A stretch of 64,000 nucleotides of DNA. Origin: Tragulus kanchil. Taxonomy: Eukaryota > Chordata > Mammalia > Artiodactyla > Tragulidae. Of the stretch, positions 36,624 through 47,384 are shown one piece after another (within the stretch, counting starts at the first letter, position 1; every line of letters begins with the position of its first letter). The DNA lies in the NCBI GenBank assembly GCA_022376925.1, contig JAIOJX010000002.1:134798831-134862830 (forward strand). The letters run 5' to 3'. The position numbers were made by a program, and so were the translations under genes. The notes below the pieces were generated by a model, which was given only the letters and a program-made list of their open reading frames with translations, did not search any database and had not been told where the DNA came from.

Positions 36624-38858
36624 GCAGATATTTAACATAGGCCTTGGCCTGGACCGGGTACTGAGGGTAGGAATCTAAGTTCAAGTTAAGGAATTTAAGT
36701 CATTTTTCTGAGACTGCTTTCTCCTTTTAAAGCAAAATACATAGACATGGGGCTATTACCAAACAGTGCAATGGGACTAAAACGCAGAATCTGGAGAAGT
36801 GAATGGGTCCCCGTGTTTGTTGCCTGATGGTCACAGGGGCATCTGCGTTTTGGGTGAAGGGATGGTTTTCTGCTGGGGTCCATTCCCTGAATCCCAGTCT
36901 CCCTGCCACAGGTCATTAAGGAAGGGAGCATTCTAGGCAGATGTGTGCAGTTTTCCCTGCGGGGACTTTGGCCCACCAGCCTCCTGTCAGGGCTTGCTGG
37001 TGACGACAGGCTATAGGAATATTTTTCACCCCATTGGAGGCAGAGCTAAGAGCTGAGGTCATGTTTGTCAAAATACAGAGCATGCACGACCATTCAGTTT
37101 GAGAGGTGACTTGGGTGGTGTGCAGATTTTAAATTACCTTCTTTTTGGTTCACTTTATATTTTTCTGAGGAGAATGTTTCTTTTTTTTCTCTGTAAGATG
37201 AGAATAGACATATCGATAGTGCTTATTTCTAGGAATATTGTGGGAATGTGTCTATTCGGTGCTAGCTTGGCCATGAACATCTTTCTAACAATTGCCTTTT
37301 TAACAGAGAAAGAAGACGGAGCTTCAGATTCTGAACTTTGACAAATAACAGTTTCTTTTTTCATATTTATTTATTTGGCTGCACCAGGTCTTTACTGCAC
37401 CATGCAGGATCTTTGATCTTCATTGCAGCAGGCAGGATCTTTAGTGGCAGCATGCCAGCTCTTAGTGGCAGCCTGTGGAATCTCGTTCCCTGACCAGGGA
37501 TCCAACCCAGGCCCCAAGGGAAGATGGACCCTTAGCCACTGGACCACCAGGGCAGTCCCTAAATAGTAGTTTCTAAGTCATTGGTTTGCTTTTATGTATA
37601 TATTTTTACAAATTTATGTATGATAGCACTCTAAAGTCCTGATTTTAAAATTTTGAGTTGGAGAAAATGGCAACCCACTGCAGTTTTCAGTCCCTGGACA
37701 GAGGAGCCTAGCAGGCTCTTACCAAACAGGTGCAATGGCAGATATTTAACATAGGCCTTGGCCTGGACCGGTACTGAGGGTAGGAATCTAAGTTCAAGTT
37801 AAGGAATTTAAGTCATTTTTCTGAGACTGCTTTCTCCTTTTAAAGCAAAATACATAGACATGGGGCTATTACCAAACAGTGCAATGGGACTAAAACGCAG
37901 AATCTGGAGAAGTGAATGGGTCCCCGTGTTTGTTGCCTGATGGTCACAGGGGCATCTGCGTTTTGGGTGAAGGGATGGTTTTCTGCTGGGGTCCATTCCC
38001 TGAATCCCAGTCTCCCTGCCACAGGTCATTAAGGAAGGGAGCATTCTAGGCAGATGTGTGCAGTTTTCCCTGCGGGGACTTTGGCCCACCAGCCTCCTGT
38101 CAGGGCTTGCTGGTGACGACAGGCTATAGGAATATTTTTCACCCCATTGGAGGCAGAGCTAAGAGCTGAGGTCATGTTTGTCAAAATACAGAGCATGCAC
38201 GACCATTCAGTTTGAGAGGTGACTTGGGTGGTGTGCAGATTTTAAATTACCTTCTTTTTGGTTCACTTTATATTTTTCTGAGGAGAATGTTTCTTTTTTT
38301 TCTCTGTAAGATGAGAATAGACATATCGATAGTGCTTATTTCTAGGAATATTGTGGGAATGTGTCTATTCGGTGCTAGCTTGGCCATGAACATCTTTCTA
38401 ACAATTGCCTTTTTAACAGAGAAAGAAGACGGAGCTTCAGATTCTGAACTTTGACAAATAACAGTTTCTTTTTTCATATTTATTTATTTGGCTGCACCAG
38501 GTCTTTACTGCACCATGCAGGATCTTTGATCTTCATTGCAGCAGGCAGGATCTTTAGTGGCAGCATGCCAGCTCTTAGTGGCAGCCTGTGGAATCTCGTT
38601 CCCTGACCAGGGATCCAACCCAGGCCCCAAGGGAAGATGGACCCTTAGCCACTGGACCACCAGGGCAGTCCCTAAATAGTAGTTTCTAAGTCATTGGTTT
38701 GCTTTTATGTATATATTTTTACAAATTTATGTATGATAGCACTCTAAAGTCCTGATTTTAAAATTTTGAGTTGGAGAAGGAAATGGCAACCCACTGCAGT
38801 ATTCTTGCCTGGGAAGTCCCATGGACAGAGGAGCCTAGCAGGCTCTCACCTACCAGGT
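36624..38858 (+). repeat. Direct duplication M (36624-37730 / 37738-38858)
   Basis: Offset 1113-1114 nt over the clean part. The last 70 nt of copy 1 (about 37660-37730) are a deleted, error-filled version of the SINE at 38771-38858. It overlaps duplication L, so the segment at 35531-35754 is present three times. Confidence 0.95.
37357..37560 (-). mobile_element. CHR-2-like SINE, antisense (copy at 38470-38673)
   Basis: TTATTTATTTGGCTGCACCA start, CCCTGACCAGGGATCCAACC, ending ACCACCAGGGCAGTCCC. Imperfect target-site duplication AAATAACAGTTTCT (37343-37356) and AAATAGTAGTTTCT (37561-37574). Confidence 0.8.
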
Positions 38859-38900
38859 CACAAAAGAGTGGGACACAACTTAGTGACTAAACAGCAACCG
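38771..38900 (+). mobile_element. Truncated Bov-tA-type SINE, sense (corrupted copy at 37660-37730)
   Basis: TTGGAGAAGGAAATGGCAAC, CCCACTGCAGTATTCTTGCC and AGTGGGACACAACTTAGTGA form the right half of the SINE. Confidence 0.8.
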
Positions 38901-41115
38901 TAACAAATCTCTCCCCTTCACTCAGTCATTCAGCCCTGATTGTCATGTGTTGGTCACTTCTCCCATGAACATCACCAGAAGTGGCTCTTTCCTGCTGTTT
39001 GTTTCTCTGGGTTACTCCCAAAGAGCTCCATTCACGACTGTCATGTACACTCAAACTTCGGTGAGGGAGGCCGTATAGTCGCTCCGTTTCACAGATGAGG
39101 AAAGGCAAGAGTAGAGACTTGCTTCCAGCCTCATTGCTGCTAAGTGATGAGAAGTATTAATTGGCAGAGCACGACGGGACATGAGGTCACTGTGTTCATT
39201 ATCTGACCCATCGTGTGGGCCATGTTTTTGACTCTGAGTCAATATGGTGTTTTGATAACAACTGTTTTATGACTGCCCCTTTGCCATCCTAAAATGATAC
39301 GCATGGATAAAATAATACGCATGGATAAAATAATAATTTAAAAAATAATATAATGCCATAACATAAATAAAAGTCCAGTAACAGAAAAAAATTTTGAGAA
39401 AAGATAAACACAGAAGGAACCTCACAGCATTCATGTTTTAATAAATAGTTATTACAAAGTTAAGTTCCTTATACCACCATCCTGATCTAGAAAGAATTTT
39501 GGCAGCCATTCTAGAAGCTTCTCTGTGTCCTACCCTCAGTCCCCTCCCCAAATGTTCGCTTGATATCCTTGCCTGTTTCTATAGTTTTATCCCTTAAGTT
39601 TTAGCCTCCCTTGATAAGACAGGTTATTCTTTCCCATTTATAGAAATTGGATGTGTCTTTTAATGCAGTCATTTCCCTGTCCATTTCTTCTGTCCTTTTT
39701 TTATCTGCTAAAGAGCCTGGACTGTTTGACCCATAGCATCTTCACAGTCTGAATTTTGCTGATTGCAGTCTGAGGGCCCATCTACCTGTTTCATTTGTCC
39801 TCTGTGTTTTCTCCAAATTAGTAGCTCAAGGCTTGGATAGACTCAGGTTTGATCTCTTTGGCAAGGATGTGTGTGTGTGTGTGCCTTTTATCCAAAGGCA
39901 CACAATATCCAGTGTGTCTCTTTTTCTGATGTTGGCAACCACGGAGGCTCTGTGTCTGGATCCATGGACTCATTAAGGATTGTGAGATAGTGATCACAAC
40001 TTAGTTACTAAACAGCAACCGTAACAAATCTCTCCCCTTCACTCAGTCATTCAGCCCTGATTGTCATGTGTTGGTCACTTCTCCCATGAACATCACCAGA
40101 AGTGGCTCTTTCCTGCTGTTTGTTTCTCTGGGTTACTCCCAAAGAGCTCCATTCACGACTGTCATGTACACTCAAACTTCGGTGAGGGAGGCCGTATAGT
40201 CGCTCCGTTTCACAGATGAGGAAAGGCAAGAGTAGAGACTTGCTTCCAGCCTCATTGCTGCTAAGTGATGAGAAGTATTAATTGGCAGAGCACGACGGGA
40301 CATGAGGTCACTGTGTTCATTATCTGACCCATCGTGTGGGCCATGTTTTTGACTCTGAGTCAATATGGTGTTTTGATAACAACTGTTTTATGACTGCCCC
40401 TTTGCCATCCTAAAATGATACGCATGGATAAAATAATACGCATGGATAAAATAATAATTTAAAAAATAATATAATGCCATAACATAAATAAAAGTCCAGT
40501 AACAGAAAAAAATTTTGAGAAAAGATAAACACAGAAGGAACCTCACAGCATTCATGTTTTAATAAATAGTTATTACAAAGTTAAGTTCCTTATACCACCA
40601 TCCTGATCTAGAAAGAATTTTGGCAGCCATTCTAGAAGCTTCTCTGTGTCCTACCCTCAGTCCCTCCCCAAATGTTCGCTTGATATCCTTGCCTGTTTCT
40701 ATAGTTTTATCCCTTAAGTTTTAGCCTCCCTTGATAAGACAGGTTATTCTTTCCCATTTATAGAAATTGGATGTGTCTTTTAATGCAGTCATTTCCCTGT
40801 CCATTTCTTCTGTCCTTTTTTTATCTGCTAAAGAGCCTGGACTGTTTGACCCATAGCATCTTCACAGTCTGAATTTTGCTGATTGCAGTCTGAGGGCCCA
40901 TCTACCTGTTTCATTTGTCCTCTGTGTTTTCTCCAAATTAGTAGCTCAAGGCTTGGATAGACTCAGGTTTGATCTCTTTGGCAAGGATGTGTGTGTGTGT
41001 GTGCCTTTTATCCAAAGGCACACAATATCCAGTGTGTCTCTTTTTCTGATGTTGGCAACCACGGAGGCTCTGTGTCTGGATCCATGGACTCATTAAGGAT
41101 TGTGAGATAGTGATC
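38874..41115 (+). repeat. Direct duplication N (38874-39995 / 39995-41115)
   Basis: Offset 1121 then 1120 nt, abutting with no filler. One C is lost from a run (39538 against 40659), and TAGTGACTA is TAGTTACTA at the start of copy 2. It also duplicates a short GT run and an 18-bp tandem repeat. Confidence 0.96.
39297..39332. repeat. 18-bp unit repeated twice in tandem (copy at 40418-40453)
   Basis: ATACGCATGGATAAAATA occurs twice head to tail in an AT-rich stretch. Confidence 0.9.
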
Positions 41116-41427
41116 TCATAATTCTGTCATTTCTTTTTCTTTATTATTAGTGTTTTTATAAAGAGAGACTTTCCTCATCTGTTTCTTGGTCCCCTGGTGA
41201 TACAGTTCATATAGAAGGAAGTCAGATAGATGCATGAGGCCTTTCTGTTATTTGACAGTTTTCATGAATTGGTTCACTGTTATGCCCCAAAGGGGACTGA
41301 AGTTTGCTTTTAAAATAAAAATTTCAAGTAAAAGAATAGAATCCTTGTAAAAAAAAAATGCTAAGTGAACAGTAATTGACATCACATGGATCCTGGCAGA
41401 AATGGGGAAGGGCATGCATCTTACAAG

Positions 41428-41615
41428 GGCTTCCCTTGTAGCTCAGCTGATAAAGAATTTGCCTGCAATGCAGGAGGCCCTGGTTCAATTCCTGGACTGG
41501 GAAGATCCCCTGAAGAAGGGATAGGCTACCCACCCCAGGATTCTTGCCTGGAGAATTCCATGGCTCGTCCATGGGTCGCAGAGTGTCGGACACAACGGAG
41601 CAGCTTTCAGTTTCA
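41428..41615 (+). mobile_element. Bov-tA-type SINE, sense
   Basis: GGCTTCCCTTGTAGCTCAGC, CAATGCAGGAGGCCCTGGTT, ending GAGTGTCGGACACAACGGAG. Not duplicated. Confidence 0.88.
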
Positions 41616-42126
41616 CATACACCTTTCAAGTCTGAATCTCTCATGTCACCTTGGGAAGTGTAAGCCTAAGGTATTCAAGTCATGACTAGATCCTTTGACC
41701 TCTAGACTCCCTCATTCCTACATCATCTGTTTTTCCCATTGGTGGTTCCTAAGTCGACTCGTGCAGATCACCAGATGAGGGACTATCTCAGTGGTAAACA
41801 GACTGAGAATGAGGTCGTGCTCTCGAGGAGGAGGCGGGGTATCTCAGAGCCGCAGCTTTCGATTTCAGTTGGCTGTGCGGAGATTGTGGGAAATTGGCCA
41901 TTGGTGACTAACAGTCATTAAGTGAAGTATCTTCATGTGTAATTTACTGTTTTAAACACGAAAGAGTGGATTTGAGGCTCTTCTTTTTAACCCTGAGCCT
42001 TGCATTTCAATATGCTTTCTGGAATTAGGGAGTAGGGCTTGGGCGTGCGTGGAAACTGTGCAGCATCCTGAGTCCCCTCCACAAGCTATCACCTGCCAGG
42101 AAAGAGAGATTAAGAGCAGAGAGAGG

Positions 42127-42390
42127 AGCTTCCATGGTGGTCCAGTGGGTAAAGAGTCTGCCTCACAGTGCAGAGGTCACTGGTTCGATGCCTGGCCTGG
42201 GAGGATCCCACGTGCCGGGGAATGACTGGATCCGTGTGTCCAATTGTGGGCTGGAGCTCTGGAGCGCATGTGCCCAGAGCCAGTGCTCTGCAGCAAGAGG
42301 CCACTTTGATGGGAGGCCCACACAGGCCAAAGAATAAAGATGAATGCAAAATAAATGATGACTTAGAGGCAAAAAAGAAAAAGAAAAAAG
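42127..42390 (+). mobile_element. Family S tRNA-derived SINE, sense
   Basis: GAGCTTCCATGGTGGTCCAG head, GGTCACTGGTTCGATGCCTG, AGAATAAAGATGAATGCAAA and an A-rich tail (AAAAAAGAAAAAGAAAAAAG). Confidence 0.83.
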
Positions 42391-42857
42391 TTAGAGAAGA
42401 AAATGAGCGGAGAGAATTGAGTGGATATAAGTCTGGTCAGGGGAGCAAGCCCTCATGTTGAAGACTGGCCCAATCCAGCAAGGCTGGGGACGGAACTGGT
42501 TGCTTTCTCACTGGGAAGGGTCAGATGAAATCCTGTCCACCATATTATCTGGGGAAAAAATGTAACTTCCTACATGCCGTGCCGGGCAGCCAAAAAATTA
42601 AGGAAAAAATCCTGTGACTTTAAATAGCAGAGTTACAATTGGCTTGGGGAGATGCAGTCACTGCCAGTCGAGCGTGAGGGCCTTGGGAGCTGAGCAGGGC
42701 TGGCTAAGGGGAGAGCAGAGACCCCTCCCCCTCTCATATCCACTCAGCAGCAGATGCTCCATGAGCGAAAGGCCCCCGTTTCAATGTTTTCATTTGCTTT
42801 TTCCTTTGACTAAGCACATACATTTTAAGTGTACATACCTTTATTTCAGATAATGCA

Positions 42858-43065
42858 GTGGGGCATTTCCCAGTGGTTCATAGGTAAACAACCCACCTGC
42901 AGTGCAATGCAGGAGACGCAGGTTCAGTCCCTGGGTTGGGAAGGTCCCTTGGAGGAAGGCATGGCAACCCATTCCAGGATTCTCGCCTGGGAAATCCCGT
43001 GGACAGAGGAGCCTGGCGGGCCATCATCTGTGGGGTCGCAGGGTCGGACATGACGTAGTGAGTAC
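42858..43065 (+). mobile_element. Bov-tA-type SINE, sense
   Basis: CCCAGTGGTTCATAGGTAAA, CAATGCAGGAGACGCAGGTT, CCATTCCAGGATTCTCGCCT, ending GGGTCGGACATGACGTAGTG. Confidence 0.87.
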
Positions 43066-43629
43066 ACAGCCACAGTCCTGCCTACAAGGCGTGAGACACG
43101 GGACCAGCCATCGTCAGCCACATCTTTGATGGCCCCTGGATGGGTCCTGAGGTCACTGAGGCCATGCATGCAGCTTGTACATTAGAGGCCAGGATTGGAG
43201 CCCAGGCAGCCAGGCTCCAAGGGGCTTTCTCCTTAATCACCGCTCCGTGAGTGCGTGTTCCTCATTTCCACTCCACCTGACATGCCTGGGACGGAACTGC
43301 CGGCCACCGGCCTGTCTCCGGGCTCCAGCAGGGGCCACCCGCCTCCCTCACCTGCTCCGTGCAGTCCCCCTCCTGCTGCATCCCTCCGCTTCCCCATCCC
43401 TGGGGCAGATCTGACTCTTCATCCAAGCATCTACCCGCATGGGGGCCTTTGAAAACTCTGTTCCCTTCCAGCCTGAGAGGAGACTCTTGCTGTGGAAGGG
43501 ATTATCTGCAATCCCACTTTGCAGGAGAAAGGACTGAGGATCTGGGAGACGGGCGGGAGATGGGGGGAGGTCGTTTTCCCTGGAGCCAGTGCCACTGAAC
43601 CCAGAGCCTAAGCATTTGCTAGTAGATTA

Positions 43630-44006
43630 TGTTGCTGCTGCTGCTGCTTAGTCACTTAGTTCCTGTCCAACTCTGTGTGACCCCGTGGACTGCAGCCCGC
43701 CAGACTCCTCTGTCCAAGGAATTCTCCAGGCAAGAATATTGGAGTGAATTGCCATGCCCTCCTCCAGGGGAATCTTTTCAACCGAGGAATGGAACCCGGG
43801 TCTCCTGCATTGCAGACAGATTCCTCACCACTGAGCCATCAGGGAAGCCATGTAAATATATATCTTTGAGGTTCCATGGACTGTAGCTTGCCAGACTTCT
43901 CTGTCCATAGGATTTTTCAGGCAAGAATGCTGGGGTGTGTAACCTATCCCTTCTCCAGGGGATCTTCCCGACCCAGGGATCGAACCTGTGTCTCCTGCAC
44001 TGCAAG
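43630..44006 (-). mobile_element. Two adjacent antisense Bov-tA-type SINEs
   Basis: The first (43630-43850) starts with a short GCT run and ends CTGAGCCATCAGGGAAGCC. The second (about 43872-44006) is truncated and runs from CATGGACTGTAGCTTGCCAG to GTCTCCTGCACTGCAAG. Confidence 0.83.
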
Positions 44007-44074
44007 AGTTGAGTTGCTGTCAAAATGACTTTAACAGATAAAAACAATAAAAAGCAGTGGCTGGTGTTAGTGTG

Positions 44075-44215
44075 TCAGTCTCTATGCTGAGCACTCTCCA
44101 GATAACCTCTCATTTTATCCTGGGTGGGCCCTGGCACTGCCCGCGGTGTAGGGATAAGAAGGCCAATATTCAGAGAAGTGAAGTAATTCAAGCAGTGCCA
44201 CACAGTAGCGGCGGG
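44075..44215 (-). repeat. MIR remnant, antisense
   Basis: CTATGCTGAGCACTCTCCAG, then ATTCAGAGAAGTGAAGTAAT and CAGTGCCACACAGTAGCGG follow reverse MIR. Confidence 0.6.
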
Positions 44216-44429
44216 GGGCGGGGTGCTGGGGTTTGCTCTGTAAGACTATGGAACCCCAAACCCTAGCCTGCCTCTGCCTTTCCTCCCCCTGCCTTTTCCT
44301 AGCTTACAAATTATCTTCACTGTCATGATCCTGTCTCATTTTAACAAGAAATTACTGTTCACAGTTCCAGGAAGGAAACCAACCCTCAGAAATTGGAAAT
44401 GGGTCAGGTTACACTGTCTGTGGCACTCA

Positions 44430-44620
44430 TTTTCCTGGTGACTCAGAGGGGAAAGAATCCACCTGCAATGCAGGGGACCTGGGTCTGGTCCCTGGGTCAG
44501 GAAGACCCCCTGGAGGAGGGCATGGCAACCCACTCCAGCCTGGAGAAACCCACGGACAGAGGAGCCAGGCGGGCTACAGCCCATAGGGTCGCATAGAGTC
44601 AGGCACGGCTGAGCGATGAA
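44430..44620 (+). mobile_element. Bov-tA-type SINE, sense (copy at 45531-45721)
   Basis: TTTCCTGGTGACTCAGAGGG, CAATGCAGGGGACCTGGGTC, CATGGCAACCCACTCCAGCC, ending GAGTCAGGCACGGCTGAGCG. A short internal deletion removes the usual ATTCTTGCC. Confidence 0.86.
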
Positions 44621-44753
44621 CACTTTGACCTCTGACACTGTCGGTAAGTGGCGAGTGGTGTAATGCCCCTTCTGGTGTTCTTTTCCCTAGGAAAGAGTCA
44701 CCCACGTACCCCACAAGGATATTGTGATGATTGAAAAGACTTTATGGGGCTGG

Positions 44754-45076
44754 TGGTTTAGTCCTTAAGTTGTGTCCAACTCTTGCGACCCCCTGGTCTG
44801 TAGTGTGCCAGGCTCCTCTGTCCATGGAAGTCTCCAGGCAAGAATACTAGAGTGGGTAGCTGTCCCCTCCTCCAGGGGATCTTCCCAACCCAGGGATCAA
44901 ACCCAGGTCTCGCGTTCGACAGGCAAATTCTTTATTGTCTGAGCCACCAGAAAAGCCCAAGAATACTGGAGTGGTTAGCCTATTCCTTCCCCAGGGGATC
45001 TTCCCAATCCAGGGATCAAACCGGGATCTCCTGCATTGCAGGCAGATTCTTTACCAGCTGAGCTAGCAGGAAGCCT
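44754..45076 (-). mobile_element. Two adjacent antisense Bov-tA-type SINEs (copy at 45855-46178)
   Basis: The first ends TGTCTGAGCCACCAGAAAAG at about 44958. A second truncated one begins GAATACTGGAGTGGTTAGCC and ends at the SINE head, intact as GAGCTACCAGGGAAGCC only in the second copy. Confidence 0.83.
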
Positions 45077-46429
45077 TTTTTTGGGAGAAGTTATTTTCAT
45101 ATTTGGGAAGCTGTGCATTTAGAGGAGACAGAGCACTGTTAGCCCAGCGGGTGAGCAGGAAAGCCCACGAAGGTGGTCACCTTCTGGAATTACTTCTCCC
45201 CTGACCCCAGATTGGTACTCCAGAGATGGAGGTAGCCTGAGCTAGAATAAACACTATCCCTAAAGCCAGCCTCCTGAAAGTCAGATCATTACTGCCCGTC
45301 TGCAGACGGTACTAATGCTTATTGATCTGGGGTTTGCTCTGTAAGACTATGGAACCCCAAACCCTAGCCTGCCTCTGCCTTTCCTCCCCCTGCCTTTTCC
45401 TAGCTTACAAATTATCTTCACTGTCATGATCCTGTCTCATTTTAACAAGAAATTACTGTTCACAGTTCCAGGAAGGAAACCAACCCTCAGAAATTGGAAA
45501 TGGGTCAGGTTACACTGTCTGTGGCACTCATTTTCCTGGTGACTCAGAGGGGAAAGAATCCACCTGCAATGCAGGGGACCTGGGTCTGGTCCCTGGGTCA
45601 GGAAGACCCCCTGGAGGAGGGCATGGCAACCCACTCCAGCCTGGAGAAACCCACGGACAGAGGAGCCAGGCGGGCTACAGCCCATAGGGTCGCATAGAGT
45701 CAGGCACGGCTGAGCGATGAACACTTTGACCTCTGACACTGTCGGTAAGTGGCGAGTGGTGTAATGCCCCTTCTGGTGTTCTTTTCCCTAGGAAAGAGTC
45801 ACCCACGTACCCCACAAGGATATTGTGATGATTGAAAAGACTTTATGGGGCTGGTGGTTTAGTCCTTAAGTTGTGTCCAACTCTTGCGACCCCCTGGTCT
45901 GTAGTGTGCCAGGCTCCTCTGTCCATGGAAGTCTCCAGGCAAGAATACTAGAGTGGGTAGCTGTCCCCTCCTCCAGGGGATCTTCCCAACCCAGGGATCA
46001 AACCCAGGTCTCGCGTTCGACAGGCAAATTCTTTATTGTCTGAGCCACCAGAAAAGCCCAAGAATACTGGAGTGGTTAGCCTATTCCTTCCCCAGGGGAT
46101 CTTCCCAATCCAGGGATCAAACCGGGATCTCCTGCATTGCAGGCAGATTCTTTACCAGCTGAGCTACCAGGGAAGCCTTTTTATGGGAGAAGTTATTTTC
46201 ATATTTGGGAAGCTGTGCATTTAGAGGAGACAGAGCACTGTTAGCCCAGCGGGTGAGCAGGAAAGCCCACGAAGGTGGTCACCTTCTGGAATTACTTCTC
46301 CCCTGACCCCAGATTGGTACTCCAGAGATGGAGGTAGCCTGAGCTAGAATAAACACTATCCCTAAAGCCAGCCTCCTGAAAGTCAGATCATTACTGCCCG
46401 TCTGCAGACGGTACTAATGCTTATTGATT

Positions 46430-46830
46430 CTGTCCGCAAGTATTTATTTGTTGACATAAATGTGTCAGGACCCAGCTGTACCACTGGGAGGGTATATCCC
46501 GAAACAGAAGAGATAAAGTCCCCCGTTCCTTTGGAATTTACATTTGAGAGAGGAAGACAGATAATAAACAGTAATAACAAAAATAAGGGGGGCGAGAGAT
46601 GGATGGATGAAGACAGAGATGCTATTTTTGATTGGATGATCAGGGAAGGTCTTCCTGATAAGGATGACATTTGAGCAGAGACCAGAACAAATGAGGGAGC
46701 GGGGCCTGTGGATGTCTCAGGGCAAACTGTTCTAGACAGCAGGAAGTGAGTGTAAATGCCCCGGGCAGGGACATGCTCGGCGTGTTTGAGGAGCAGCGAG
46801 GAGGCCAGTGTATCCCGAGTGGCGTGTCAT
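46430..46830 (+). repeat. L2-like LINE remnant
   Basis: AAGTATTTATTTGTTGACAT, GATCAGGGAAGGTCTTCCTG, GACATTTGAGCAGAGACCAG and GAGGAGCAGCGAGGAGGCCA occur in L2-type order. The frame at 46417-46674 is chance. Confidence 0.65.
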
Positions 46831-47384
46831 TTTGTATTTTGTGACCCAGAATTCCCTTATGAATCAGCTACCTTTTAAAAACTGACAGATAGAGTATAAC
46901 ATGCTGCAGACTTGATGTGTTTTTCTCGCTAGAGACTTAGAATCTGGAAGATAAAAGAGCCTTAATAAAACAAACAAACAAAAATTCTTGAAGAGGGTCA
47001 GAATAGATAAAAGGTAAAAAGACACCCCGGCAAGGTACAAAACAATTTTTGTCATTCTTAAAATGATGCCCATTTCATTTCAGAATACTTGTTTAGAAAA
47101 GCAAAGTTACATCAGAAGTATTCTTAGACAACTGATTTTTTTAAATCCTTGAAAAATATGCATGGCTCAGTTTAACAGAAAATGTAAGATACCAAAGTCT
47201 ATTAAGAGATTATTCTAAATGTGTTAAAACTGGATTTGCACATGGGAGAGAATCAGAGACACAGACAAATCAAAACATTCATTTGATTTAGGAAGGGGCC
47301 TGTGGGTAATTGTCTTCATTTTAAATTTATATTATTTCAGGAAGGTCGATAATAAAATGCCTTCAAAGTGTTGAACGTGCCACA

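Larger units (their letters stand above)
34686..36847 (+). repeat. Direct duplication L (34686-35754 / 35777-36847)
   Basis: Offset 1091-1093 nt with one-base insertions in copy 2 (GTGTGGGCGGG; GAGGGGGTAG). The tail 35755-35776 of copy 1 looks like a shortened, corrupted form of sequence continuing past 36847 (GGTCATT ... CTAGGCAGA). Confidence 0.95.
44226..46428 (+). repeat. Direct duplication O (44226-45326 / 45327-46428)
   Basis: Offset 1101-1102 nt, exactly head to tail. Differences cluster near the right end: GAGCTAGCAGGAAGCC at 45060 against GAGCTACCAGGGAAGCC in copy 2. Copy 2 has the expected SINE head, so copy 1 carries the errors. Confidence 0.96.

Noticed and set aside
44226..46428. 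CRISPR-like or satellite array
   Set aside because: Only two long copies are present, without short regular repeats and spacers.
46417..46674. An 85-codon acidic open frame that looks protein-like
   Set aside because: The DNA follows an L2-type repeat that occurs widely in mammals, also near 15238 and 62463 in this window.
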